Source: Pigmentiphaga sp. NML080357
GTDB taxonomy: Bacteria > Pseudomonadota > Gammaproteobacteria > Burkholderiales > Burkholderiaceae_B
Direction of reading: 5' to 3'
DNA length: 39,418 nucleotides
Assembly: GCF_002188465.1 (NCBI RefSeq)
Contig: NZ_NINW01000021.1
Location: forward strand, 1-39,418
The notes beneath the pieces were generated by a model. It had not been told where the DNA came from and did not search any database. It worked only from the letters and a program-made list of their open reading frames with translations. How positions within the stretch are numbered: the first letter of the stretch is position 1; every line of letters begins with the position of its first letter. Below are positions 32,716 through 39,418 of this stretch, one piece after another. A program made the position numbers and the translations under genes.

Positions 32716-32901
32716 GGCCCTCCTCATGGACGGGGTGCGGCAACTCCGGTCATTTCAAGGGATATGCGGTTTCGCCGCAAGTGGCGGCGCGGGGCAATAC
32801 AATAGTCCACCCCTACGCCCTTCGGCCGCCCCCCGGGTAGTACGAGTCTACGGCGTTGCAGTTTGCCGAATACTGATATCAGGACCAGAAAGAACTTTCA
32901 T

Positions 32902-34332
32902 ATGAGCACCGATTCTTCGTCGCCTTCGGGCCGCAATCCGGCCGTCCGCACGCGCTTCGCGCCGTCGCCCACGGGTTTCCTGCACCTGGGCGGGGCGCGG
33001 ACGGCGTTGTTTTCGTGGGCGTTCGCGCGGCATCACGGCGGCACTTTCGTCCTGCGGATCGAGGATACCGACCTGGAGCGTTCCACCCCCGAAGCGGTGC
33101 AGGCCATCCTGGATGGCATGCAATGGCTGCGGCTGGACCACGATGAAGGCCCGTTCTACCAGATGCAGCGCATGGAGCGCTATCGCGAGGTGCTGGCGGG
33201 CATGCTGCGGGCCGGCACGGCCTACTACTGCTATTGCTCGCCCGAAGAGCTCGAGGCGATGCGCGAGCGTGCCCGCGCCGAAGGCCGCAAGCCGCGCTAC
33301 GACGGAACCTGGAGGCCCGAGCGCGGCAAGACGCTGCCGCCGGTGCCCGAAGGCCGCCGGCCCGTCGTGCGCTTCCGCAATCCGCTGGACGGCGACGTGA
33401 CCTGGAACGATCTCGTGAAGGGCCCCATCACTATTGCCAACGCCGAGCTAGACGATCTCATCATCGCCCGCCCGGACGGCACGCCCACGTACAACTTCTG
33501 CGTGGTGGTGGACGACTGGGACATGGGCATCACCCACGTCATCCGGGGCGACGACCACGTCAACAACACGCCGCGCCAGATCAATATTCTCAAGGCGCTG
33601 GGCGCCACGCTGCCGGAATACGGCCACGTCCCCATGATCCTCGGGCCGGACGGCGAGAAGCTCTCCAAGCGCCACGGGGCTGTCAGCGTCATGCAGTACG
33701 ACGAACAGGGCTACCTGCCCGACGCCATGGTCAATTATCTCGCTCGCCTGGGCTGGAGCCATGGCGACGACGAGATCTTCAGCCGCGATCAGCTGGTCGA
33801 GTGGTTCGATACCCGCAGCCTGTCGAAGTCCGCCGCGCAGTGGGACCCCAAGAAACTCAACTGGGTCAACGCGCACTACATCAAGCACAGCGCCGACGGC
33901 GACCTGGCCGAGCGTGTGGCGCCGCGCATCCTCAAGCGCGGCGGCGCGGTGCAGGGCGTGGACCTGCCGGCCATCATGGCGCTGCTCAAGGAGCGCGCCG
34001 AGACGCTCGAACAACTGGCGGACGACGCGATGCTGTTCTGCGGAGCGTTCGACCCAGCCGCCACGCCGCCCGAACTGGTGGCCCAGCACCTGACCGACGC
34101 CGCGCGCGCCATGCTGCGCGACTTCGCGCGCGAGGCGGCGCAGCTCGAGTGGAGCCGCGAGAAAATTTCCTCGCTCATGAAGACCATTTTGGCCAAATAT
34201 GGTGTTAAGATGCCGGCCCTCGGGATTCCGTTGCGGGTAGCCGTGACGGGGCGGGCGCAAACCCCGGCCATCGATGCAGTGCTGTCATTGCTTGGTCGCG
34301 AAAAAGTTCTAGCCCGCTTGCACGACATTTAA
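32902..34332 (+). CDS. gltX: Glutamyl-tRNA synthetase
   Basis: 476 residues, class I aminoacyl-tRNA synthetase charging tRNA-Glu. HIGH-type motif HLGG at 28-31 in [20 protein letters not shown], and KMSKS-type KLSKR at 253-257 ([13 protein letters not shown]). The C-terminal anticodon-binding domain is complete. ATG 32902 is chosen over upstream in-frame codons (32863) because homology begins at the first Arg-Phe-Ala-Pro motif shortly after. A -10-like TACAAT is at 32798-32803. The next genes are three tRNAs including tRNA-Glu, whose promoter lies in the end of gltX. Confidence 0.97.
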   Translation: MSTDSSSPSGRNPAVRTRFAPSPTGFLHLGGARTALFSWAFARHHGGTFVLRIEDTDLERSTPEAVQAILDGMQWLRLDHDEGPFYQMQRMERYREVLAGMLRAGTAYYCYCSPEELEAMRERARAEGRKPRYDGTWRPERGKTLPPVPEGRRPVVRFRNPLDGDVTWNDLVKGPITIANAELDDLIIARPDGTPTYNFCVVVDDWDMGITHVIRGDDHVNNTPRQINILKALGATLPEYGHVPMILGPDGEKLSKRHGAVSVMQYDEQGYLPDAMVNYLARLGWSHGDDEIFSRDQLVEWFDTRSLSKSAAQWDPKKLNWVNAHYIKHSADGDLAERVAPRILKRGGAVQGVDLPAIMALLKERAETLEQLADDAMLFCGAFDPAATPPELVAQHLTDAARAMLRDFAREAAQLEWSREKISSLMKTILAKYGVKMPALGIPLRVAVTGRAQTPAIDAVLSLLGREKVLARLHDI

Positions 34333-34346
34333 AAAACGTGCATAAT
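34318..34346 (+). promoter_or_regulatory. Promoter of the tRNA-Ala-Glu-Asp operon
   Basis: TTGCAC (34318-34323) and CATAAT (34341-34346), exactly 17 bp apart, with the -35 inside the last codons of gltX. Transcription would start about 10 bp before tRNA-Ala. Strong consensus match. Confidence 0.75.
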
Positions 34347-34364
34347 CTCACTTCTTCGCAGGAC

Positions 34365-34440
<76 letters not shown>

Positions 34441-34473
34441 GTCGAAGAAGTTGTTGCAGTACTGTAGTTCCGG

Positions 34474-34549
34474 GTCCCCTTCGTCTAGAGGCCTAGGACA
34501 TCACCCTTTCACGGTGAGTACAGGGGTTCGAATCCCCTAGGGGACGCCA
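34474..34549 (+). tRNA. tRNA-Glu (anticodon TTC)
   Basis: 76 nt with encoded CCA. Acceptor GTCCCCT pairs with AGGGGAC; the anticodon stem is CACCC...GGGTG-like around CTTTCAC, giving TTC; T-loop GTTCGAATC. It lies about 140 bp after gltX, whose product charges it. Confidence 0.96.
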
Positions 34550-34586
34550 GCCGACGCAAGTTGGCAGTAGTAAAAAATACCGCTGC

Positions 34587-34663
34587 GGAGCGGTAGTTCA
34601 GTTGGTTAGAATACCGGCCTGTCACGCCGGGGGTCGCGGGTTCGAGCCCCGTCCGCTCCGCCA
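34587..34663 (+). tRNA. tRNA-Asp (anticodon GTC)
   Basis: 77 nt with encoded CCA. Acceptor GGAGCGG pairs with CCGCTCC; the anticodon loop CTGTCAC flanked by CCGGC/GCCGG gives GTC; T-arm GGGTTCGAGCC. Last gene of the tRNA operon. Confidence 0.96.
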
Positions 34664-34671
34664 AGAATTTC

Positions 34672-34706
34672 AAGGGTTAGTGTGCTAGCAGCCACTAACC
34701 CTTTTT
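34672..34706 (+). terminator. Rho-independent terminator of the tRNA operon
   Basis: An 11-bp perfect stem AAGGGTTAGTG/CACTAACCCTT (34672-34682/34693-34703) with a 10-nt loop, followed by a T run (34702-34706) and further T-rich sequence. Confidence 0.88.
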
Positions 34707-34818
34707 GCTTTTTTGCTGCACCCCTCTCGCATTGCCGCTGGCCTGGCCTTGCTGCTCGATCCGGCGGTATGCAATTTGCTGTGCGTCTGCCTCGCATCCG
34801 AGCCGGTCCAGCCCCGCA

Positions 34819-36074
34819 ATGACGCCTCTCACGGACTCCCCGCCACGCGATCGCCGCATCGATGCGACCGCCGCCTTTGTTGCCGATCCCTACCGCTTCA
34901 TCTCGGCCTGCTGCCGCGAGCTCGGCACGGACGTGTTCGAGGCGCGCATCCTGCTCCAGCCGACGCTGTGCATGAGCGGCGCGGAGGCGAGCCGGCTCTT
35001 CTACGACGCGCGGTATTTCCGCCGTTCGGGGGCGGCGCCCGAGGCCGTGCAGGCCACGTTATTCGGCAAGCGGGCCGTGCAAGGGCTGGATGGCGCGGCA
35101 CATCGCATGCGCAAGGCGCTGTTCATCCACGCCCTCAATCCCGACGCGCTGCAAGCATTGGCGGAACGGGTTCGCCATCATTGGCGACTGGAGGTTTCGC
35201 ACTGGGTGCCGGGGCGCCCGGTCGTGCTGTATGGAGCGGCCCAGGAGGTATTGGGGCGCGCGGTATTCGAATGGGCCGGCGTGCCCGTCGCCGAAGCCCA
35301 AATGCGGGAGCGCATCGCCGATCTGGTGTCGCTATACGACGATGCCGCGCGGCATCGTGCCCCACGTCCGCTCCAGGCTGGCGCGCAGGCGCCTGGAGCA
35401 TTGGCTCGGCGGCATCATCCGGGCGCTGCGCCAGGGGGCGATGCGCGCGCCCGAAGGGAGCGCCTTGCATGTCGTGTCCTTGCACCAGGGCGCCGATGGC
35501 GAGCCGCTTACGGCCGGCGTCGCCGCCACCGAGCTCCTCAACCTGCTGCGGCCCGTCGTGGCCGTCTCCGTCTTCAACGTCTTTGCAGCGCACGCCATGC
35601 ACCGGTATCCGGAATGCCGCGCGCTGCTCCGGATCGGCGGACCGGACTACCGGCACTGTTTCCTCAACGAGGTTCGGCGCCATTATCCGTTCTTCCCCGC
35701 CGTGGCGGCGCGCGTCCTCGAGGACGTTGAATGGAAGGGCATGCGGCTCGTCCGTGGGCGCCGGGCCATATTGGATTTGTACGGAACCAACCGCGACCCC
35801 CGCAGCTGGGTCGAACCCGAGCGATTCCTGCCCGCGCGCTTCAACGGGGTGTCGCCGGGGCAGTTCGCGTTCATTCCGCAAGGCGGCGGGGATGCGCGGA
35901 CGCATCATCGCTGCCCGGGGGAAGAGGCGACCATGGCTGGACGTGGCCGTGGATGTGCTGCTCAACCAGGTCGAGTACGACCTGCCGGATTCACCCAGCG
36001 CCCTCGACATGCGTCGCCTGCCCGCGCTTCCGCAGGATGGGCTCACGCTCGTTCCGGTACGGGTCTACCGCTGA
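34819..36074 (+). pseudogene. CYP152-type cytochrome P450 (fatty acid peroxygenase), two frame disruptions
   Basis: Joined across frames this reads as one P450 of about 415 residues. Segment 1 (34819 to about 35350) has FVADPYRFISACCRELGTDV and LDGAAHRMRKALFIHAL. Segment 2 in the next frame (about 35345-35935) has NLLRPVVAVSVFNVFAA, where the Arg-Pro pair is the CYP152 hallmark, then FLNEVRRHYPFFP, LDLYGTNRDPRSW and FIPQGGGD followed by the heme ligand loop HHRCPGE. Segment 3 in a third frame (about 35935-36074) gives WLDVAVDVLLNQVEYDLP and RRLPALPQDG to a TGA. CYP152 enzymes use H2O2 to hydroxylate or decarboxylate fatty acids. As read the gene cannot make full-length enzyme; sequencing error at two GC-rich spots is the alternative. 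Confidence 0.82.
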
Positions 36075-36138
36075 GAGGCCGGGCGGCGGGTACGGCTTTT
36101 GCGGCATATCGGACCCCATCACAAGAAAGGTGAAGTCC

Positions 36139-36621
36139 ATGAAACGCTTGAGCCATGTTCGCAAGACGCTGTTCGCCGCCGCTTTGCTCGCGGGTGCTCC
36201 GCTGGCCATCGCGCAGACCGGATCCAGCGGCACAACCGGTACCACCCATGGCACGCACACCCAGCGCCAGAACGATTCCGACGCGAGGACCGACATGGGG
36301 CCGTCCACGGGGTCGTCGGGCAAGCCCCTGCCCGCAGGCCAGGGCAAGAACAATCCGCCGCCCGAGTCGTCGCGCAAGACCGGTCCCGTCGAACACGGGT
36401 CCCGCAGCGACATGGGGCCGTCGAGCGGGGCGCCGGGCAAGCCGCTGCCGGCCGGCCGAGGTGGAAGCGACACCAGCACCAGCAATCCGCCCAGCCAGCG
36501 CTCCATGCCCGGCGGCAACGATCGGGATGCGCGGACCGACATGGGGCCGTCCACGGGCTCGTCGGGCAAGCCGGTGCCTTCGCCGGACAGCGGCGGGTCC
36601 AGCGGGTCGACACAGCGATGA
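36139..36621 (+). CDS. Secreted low-complexity Gly/Ser/Pro-rich repeat protein
   Basis: 160 residues. Signal peptide MKRLSHVRKTLFAAALLAGA with cleavage near AIAQ, then a disordered polar chain without Cys. Three copies of a repeat, DMGPSTGSSGKPLP, DMGPSSGAPGKPLP and DMGPSTGSSGKPVP, occur at roughly equal spacing, each preceded by an Arg-Thr/Ser and a charged-polar stretch (DARTDMGPS). No catalytic motif. Such chains act as periplasmic spacers or surface layers, or are simply uncharacterised. Ribosome site AGAAAGG at about 36124-36130. It is followed by a small membrane protein gene. Confidence 0.75.
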   Translation: MKRLSHVRKTLFAAALLAGAPLAIAQTGSSGTTGTTHGTHTQRQNDSDARTDMGPSTGSSGKPLPAGQGKNNPPPESSRKTGPVEHGSRSDMGPSSGAPGKPLPAGRGGSDTSTSNPPSQRSMPGGNDRDARTDMGPSTGSSGKPVPSPDSGGSSGSTQR

Positions 36622-36734
36622 GAGGCGCCCGCATTTGACGGCGGCCCACGTGCAGCCGGTCCTCGGGAGCGGATATTGCTGATGAGCTGGCGGGCCTTGC
36701 ACGGGGCCATTTCCTTCCCATCCAGGAGAACGCC

Positions 36735-36890
36735 ATGCTCACCACAATAATTCTCATCATTCTCCTTCTGGCGCTCATCGGCGCCTTTCCCGCCTGGCCG
36801 CACGCGGCCAACTGGGGCTACGGACCGTCCGGCATCATCGGGGTCATTCTGGTCGTATTGATCGTCCTGCTCCTTATGGGACGAATATAG
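36735..36890 (+). CDS. DUF3309 small membrane protein
   Basis: 51 residues: MLTTIILIILLLALIGAFPA, then WPHAANWGYGPSG, then a second hydrophobic helix ending in LLLMGRI. This is the typical two-helix DUF3309 pattern with the conserved aromatic/Gly loop. Function unknown; often found near stress- or envelope-related genes. Ribosome site AGGAGAA at 36724-36730 is well placed, so the gene is very probably real despite its size. Confidence 0.85.
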   Translation: MLTTIILIILLLALIGAFPAWPHAANWGYGPSGIIGVILVVLIVLLLMGRI

Positions 36891-36917
36891 GAAGGAAAAG
36901 CAAGGCTTCTTGGCCGA

Positions 36918-36951
36918 ACCAAGGGGCGGGCCGCAGGGTCCGCCCCTTGGT
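36918..36951 (+). terminator. Terminator-like hairpin after DUF3309 gene
   Basis: 12-bp perfect stem ACCAAGGGGCGG/CCGCCCCTTGGT (36918-36929/36940-36951) with a 10-nt loop. No T run follows, so it may be a weak terminator or stabilising hairpin. Confidence 0.6.
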
Positions 36952-37048
36952 GTATGTCCTTACAGTTGTTGCAAAAGCATCGGCCGTCTCCTCATCGGTA
37001 AGCGTCGCGCAGTGCTACGCTTGGCTGCCCGAAACAAGGAGAAAAACC

Positions 37049-37873
37049 ATGAAGCGGACTTGGCATTGGTTGGCCGTGGCCATCGCGGCCCAGGGGATCG
37101 TGGCCTGCGCCCAGCCTGGCGGCGGCATGCGGACCTCCAGTCCGGTAGCGGCGAATGTCGCGCGCGACACGCTGACCGCCTACCACTGGCAACTGCGCGA
37201 GGCGGTCAATTCCACCGGCGTGGCGCTCAAGCCGCCTGCCGGCACGAACGCCGGCCAGCCACTCCAGCTGACTTTCTCGGACCAGCGGGTGTCCGTGGCG
37301 GGCCTCTGCAATAACCTGGGCGGCGGCTACCAGCTCGACGGCGACAAGATCAAGATCAGCCAGGTCGTGGGCACCATGCGCATGTGTGCCGATCCTGCCT
37401 TGATGCAATACGAGCGCAGCGTGGCCGAGCGTCTGCCCTCCGTGGCATCGTGGGAGATCACCCGCGATGCAGCACGACCTGACGCTGCCTCTCCCGGGTT
37501 GAAACTCACCTTCGCCGACGGCGCCATCTGGTGGCTGGCGGGGACGCCGACCAGCGAAACCAAATACGGCTCGGCGGGCGAGATCCAGTTCCTCGAGATC
37601 GCGCCCCAGCCGGTGCCGTGCAACCATCCGCTGATCCCCAATATGCAATGCATGCAAGTCCGGTCGGTCACCTACGATGCCGCGGGCATCAAGCAGGGCC
37701 ATGGTGAATGGGAGGCGTTCTACGGCACGATCGAGGGATATACGCATACCCCGGGGGTGCGCAATATCGTGCGGGTCAAGCGCTACACCCTCGCCAATCC
37801 GCCCGCCGATGCGTCGCGCTACGTCTACGTGCACGACATGACGGTCGAAAGCGAGCAGGTTCCCGTGCGCTGA
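37049..37873 (+). CDS. META / DUF4377 domain lipoprotein
   Basis: 274 residues. N-terminal signal with a lipobox-like GIVACAQ gives Cys20. Residues about 40-160 form a META (HslJ-like) domain (LTAYHWQLREAV, FSDQRVSVAGLCNNLGGGY, GTMRMCADP), then a DUF4377 domain at about 185-270 (EIAPQPVPCNHPLIPNMQCM, GEWEAFYGTIEGYTHTPGVR). META proteins include the heat-inducible HslJ and mediate envelope stress or antibiotic tolerance; the exact role is unknown. Start ATG 37049 has AAGGAG at 37036-37041. Ends nine bases before the convergent Hsp70 gene stop. Confidence 0.88.
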   Translation: MKRTWHWLAVAIAAQGIVACAQPGGGMRTSSPVAANVARDTLTAYHWQLREAVNSTGVALKPPAGTNAGQPLQLTFSDQRVSVAGLCNNLGGGYQLDGDKIKISQVVGTMRMCADPALMQYERSVAERLPSVASWEITRDAARPDAASPGLKLTFADGAIWWLAGTPTSETKYGSAGEIQFLEIAPQPVPCNHPLIPNMQCMQVRSVTYDAAGIKQGHGEWEAFYGTIEGYTHTPGVRNIVRVKRYTLANPPADASRYVYVHDMTVESEQVPVR

Positions 37874-37881
37874 CGGGTGAC

Positions 37882-39138
37882 TCAGCCCAGGCGGCGCGCC
37901 GCGTCCAGCGCGAGGCCCGTGCCGATGCTGCCGAAGGCGTCTCCCTGGACCTGGCGGGCCGCGGGCAGCAGCGTGGATACGCGCTCGCGCAGCAGCGGCA
38001 CGCTGCTCGAGCCGCCCGTGAAGAAAATCGTATCGACGGCGCTCGCGGGAATGCCGGCGCTTCGCAGGAGGCCGGCTAGGGTTTGTTCGATCCGTGCCAC
38101 CAGGTGATCGATGGCGGAGTCGAGGTCGCGCCGGGTGATCTCGCATGCCAGGCCCGGCTCGATGCGCTCCAGGTCCATCCGGACCGTGGGCGAGTCCCCC
38201 AGCGCGATCTTCGCTTCCTCGACCTGGAAAGCCACCCAATGACCGGTGCGCTGCTTGACCAGCTCCAGCAGGCGCGCCAACTTTTCCTTCTCCGCCGACT
38301 CGTGGTAGAGATCGCTCAGCATGGCGACGGACTTACGGGCATAGACCTGGTTGATGGTATGCCAGGAGGCCAGGTTGAAGTACGGCGTGGAGGGCATGTC
38401 CTTGCCCGTGACCAGGCGGCTGCCGAGGCCCAGCAGCGGCATGGCGGTGCGCAGATTCAGGTATTTGTCGAAATCGGTGCCGCCGATGTGCACGCCCCCG
38501 TTGGCCAGGATGTCGTCGCGCCTGTCCGCGCGTCCCGAGCGGGCCGGGCCGAGGCGGATCAGCGTGAAGTCGGAAGTGCCGCCGCCTATGTCCACGACCA
38601 GCACCAGTTCCTCGGCCCCGACCCGGGATTCGTAGTCGAACGCGGCCGCCATGGGCTCGTACTGGAATTCGACGTGGCGAAATCCTACCGAGCGTGCGAT
38701 CTCGCCCAGCGTATCCTGGGCGGCGGCGTCCGCAGCGGAATCGTCGTCGACGAAAAAGACGGGTCGGCCGAATACCGCGCGGTCGAAGGCCCGGCCCGCG
38801 GCCCGTTCGGCGCGATGCTTGAGCTCGGCGATGAAGCGCGTCAGCAGCGTGCGGAACGGCAGCGCCCGGCCCTGGACCTCGGTGTGCCCTTCCATCAGCG
38901 GCGTGCCGAGCAGGCTCTTGAGCGCTCGCATGAGGCGCCCGTCATAGCCTTCCAGGTAGTCCTGGACCGCGGCCCGTCCGAAGCTGACCTCGCTGTCTTC
39001 GGCATGGAAGAAAACGGCCGAGGGCAGGGTGGGCTTGCCGGCCTCCAGCTGCAGCAATGGCGAGGCGGCGTGGGGCCGGCACCAGCCGACGGTGGAATTG
39101 GACGTCCCGAAATCGACGCCGCATGCGTTTGAGATCAT
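37882..39138 (-). CDS. Hsp70-family protein (YegD-like)
   Basis: 418 residues, consisting of an actin-like ATPase domain without the C-terminal peptide-binding domain of DnaK. Phosphate-1 GVDFGTSNS (7-15), phosphate-2 VVDIGGGTSDFT near 185 and the adenosine motif FFTGGSSSVPLLRERV near 385 are present. YegD-type proteins are predicted chaperones of unknown client. A short insertion is likely between residues 210 and 260 (GRADRRDDILANGGVHIGGT region normal for the family). It is convergent with the META lipoprotein; no obvious Shine-Dalgarno site before ATG 39138. Confidence 0.87.
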   Translation of the reverse strand: MISNACGVDFGTSNSTVGWCRPHAASPLLQLEAGKPTLPSAVFFHAEDSEVSFGRAAVQDYLEGYDGRLMRALKSLLGTPLMEGHTEVQGRALPFRTLLTRFIAELKHRAERAAGRAFDRAVFGRPVFFVDDDSAADAAAQDTLGEIARSVGFRHVEFQYEPMAAAFDYESRVGAEELVLVVDIGGGTSDFTLIRLGPARSGRADRRDDILANGGVHIGGTDFDKYLNLRTAMPLLGLGSRLVTGKDMPSTPYFNLASWHTINQVYARKSVAMLSDLYHESAEKEKLARLLELVKQRTGHWVAFQVEEAKIALGDSPTVRMDLERIEPGLACEITRRDLDSAIDHLVARIEQTLAGLLRSAGIPASAVDTIFFTGGSSSVPLLRERVSTLLPAARQVQGDAFGSIGTGLALDAARRLG

Positions 39139-39294
39139 GGCAGGAAAGGGAAGGCGGCCGGGCCAGGCCGGCGGGCGGCAGGGCGGTTGGGGCGGCGGAC
39201 GAGCCCCGTGGACGCGCGAGTGTTAAAACGTGAACGACGTCATTGTATGCGCAAGCATGGCCCGGACCCGGGGATGCGGTGCGTCCCCGCCCTA

Positions 39295-39418
39295 GGGCGT
39301 GTTCACACTAAATGAATTTGCTCGTATACTTCGGGTATGGAAATCACCGAAGCCCAATATCAGCAGATCGAGCACTGTTTGCCGCGACAGCGCGGCAACG
39401 TCAGCCTGACGAATCTGC
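39295..39418 (+). mobile_element. Left end of an IS5-family (IS427-like) element
   Basis: The element begins about 39295 with GGGCGTGTTCACACTAA, a typical IS427-group end, preceded by CTAG that may be part of its target. A transposase gene starts at ATG 39337 (MEITEAQYQQIEHCLPRQRG and onward) and runs off the window. This matches IS5-family transposases common in Alcaligenaceae and other proteobacteria. Confidence 0.75.
39337..39418 (+). CDS. IS5-family transposase, 5' part
   Basis: The first 27 codons of an IS5-family transposase; the beginning EITEAQYQQIEHCLPRQRG continues into the DDE transposase outside the window. Whether the gene is intact cannot be seen. Confidence 0.75.
   Translation, partial: MEITEAQYQQIEHCLPRQRGNVSLTNL

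Noticed and set aside
29944..32805. 950-codon plus-strand frame opposite the PatZ-like gene
   Set aside because: Low-complexity Arg/Gly/His composition; all domain motifs are on the minus strand.
34672..34703. Inverted repeat after tRNA-Asp as an integration attachment site
   Set aside because: Stem plus T run is fully explained as a terminator; there is no integrase gene or duplicated tRNA 3' end nearby.

Overview
The window looks like the chromosome of a GC-rich betaproteobacterium of the Alcaligenaceae type (Bordetella/Achromobacter-like). This rests on the core gene set (gltX followed by tRNA-Ala/Glu/Asp, a DUF748 protein, a PatZ-like protein, an Hsp70-type chaperone), the GC-rich hairpin intergenic elements, and a trimeric autotransporter with an ESPR signal. 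The genus is inference; no marker gene settles it.

Left part (1-16.1 kb) is a patchwork of mobile and scavenged DNA. It opens inside the 5'-conserved segment of a class 1 integron, whose outer end (IRi) lies at 103-127. A MntA/HepT toxin-antitoxin pair, a cupin gene and a tightly overlapping four-gene operon ending in a serine recombinase follow, closed by a 38-bp Tn21-type terminal repeat (3491-3528). A fragment with a divergent AhpD-like/AraC pair (3.5-5.0 kb) and the broken ends of other genes comes next. A second, near-identical integron end (5294-5394) then abuts a res site and an intact Tn21-family tnpR-tnpA, closed by a second copy of the 38-bp repeat (9017-9054) that has cut a lysE-type gene.

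9.1-16.1 kb carries foreign-looking pieces: truncated lysE, a LysR regulator, an in-frame fusion of a phosphite/phosphonate ABC ATPase N-terminus with a phosphite dehydrogenase (a collapsed ptx operon), an IS3-family transposase gene without a visible left end, a metR remnant, queH and a MetF-like gene.

16.2-39.3 kb reads as resident chromosome: an amidohydrolase with divergent LysR regulator; a 1322-residue trimeric autotransporter adhesin with a TpgA-like SmpA/OmpA lipoprotein; a DUF442 protein and a DUF748/AsmA-like protein; an MFS exporter; a PatZ-like acyltransferase with a degenerate acyl-CoA synthetase part; gltX; three tRNA genes with promoter and terminator; a CYP152-type P450 broken by two frame changes; small envelope proteins; a META/DUF4377 lipoprotein; and an Hsp70-family protein. 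The window ends just inside an IS5-family element.

Functional links that stand out: mntA-hepT and the recombinase operon as transposon cargo; tnpR-tnpA as a potentially active transposition module that could act in trans on the first element; adhesin plus anchor lipoprotein as a surface-attachment operon; gltX beside tRNA-Glu. I found no CRISPR array and no complete new defence system. The most unusual objects are the ptxA-ptxD fusion gene, the recombinase-terminated operon between integron and Tn21 ends, and the unusual N-terminal region of the adhesin.
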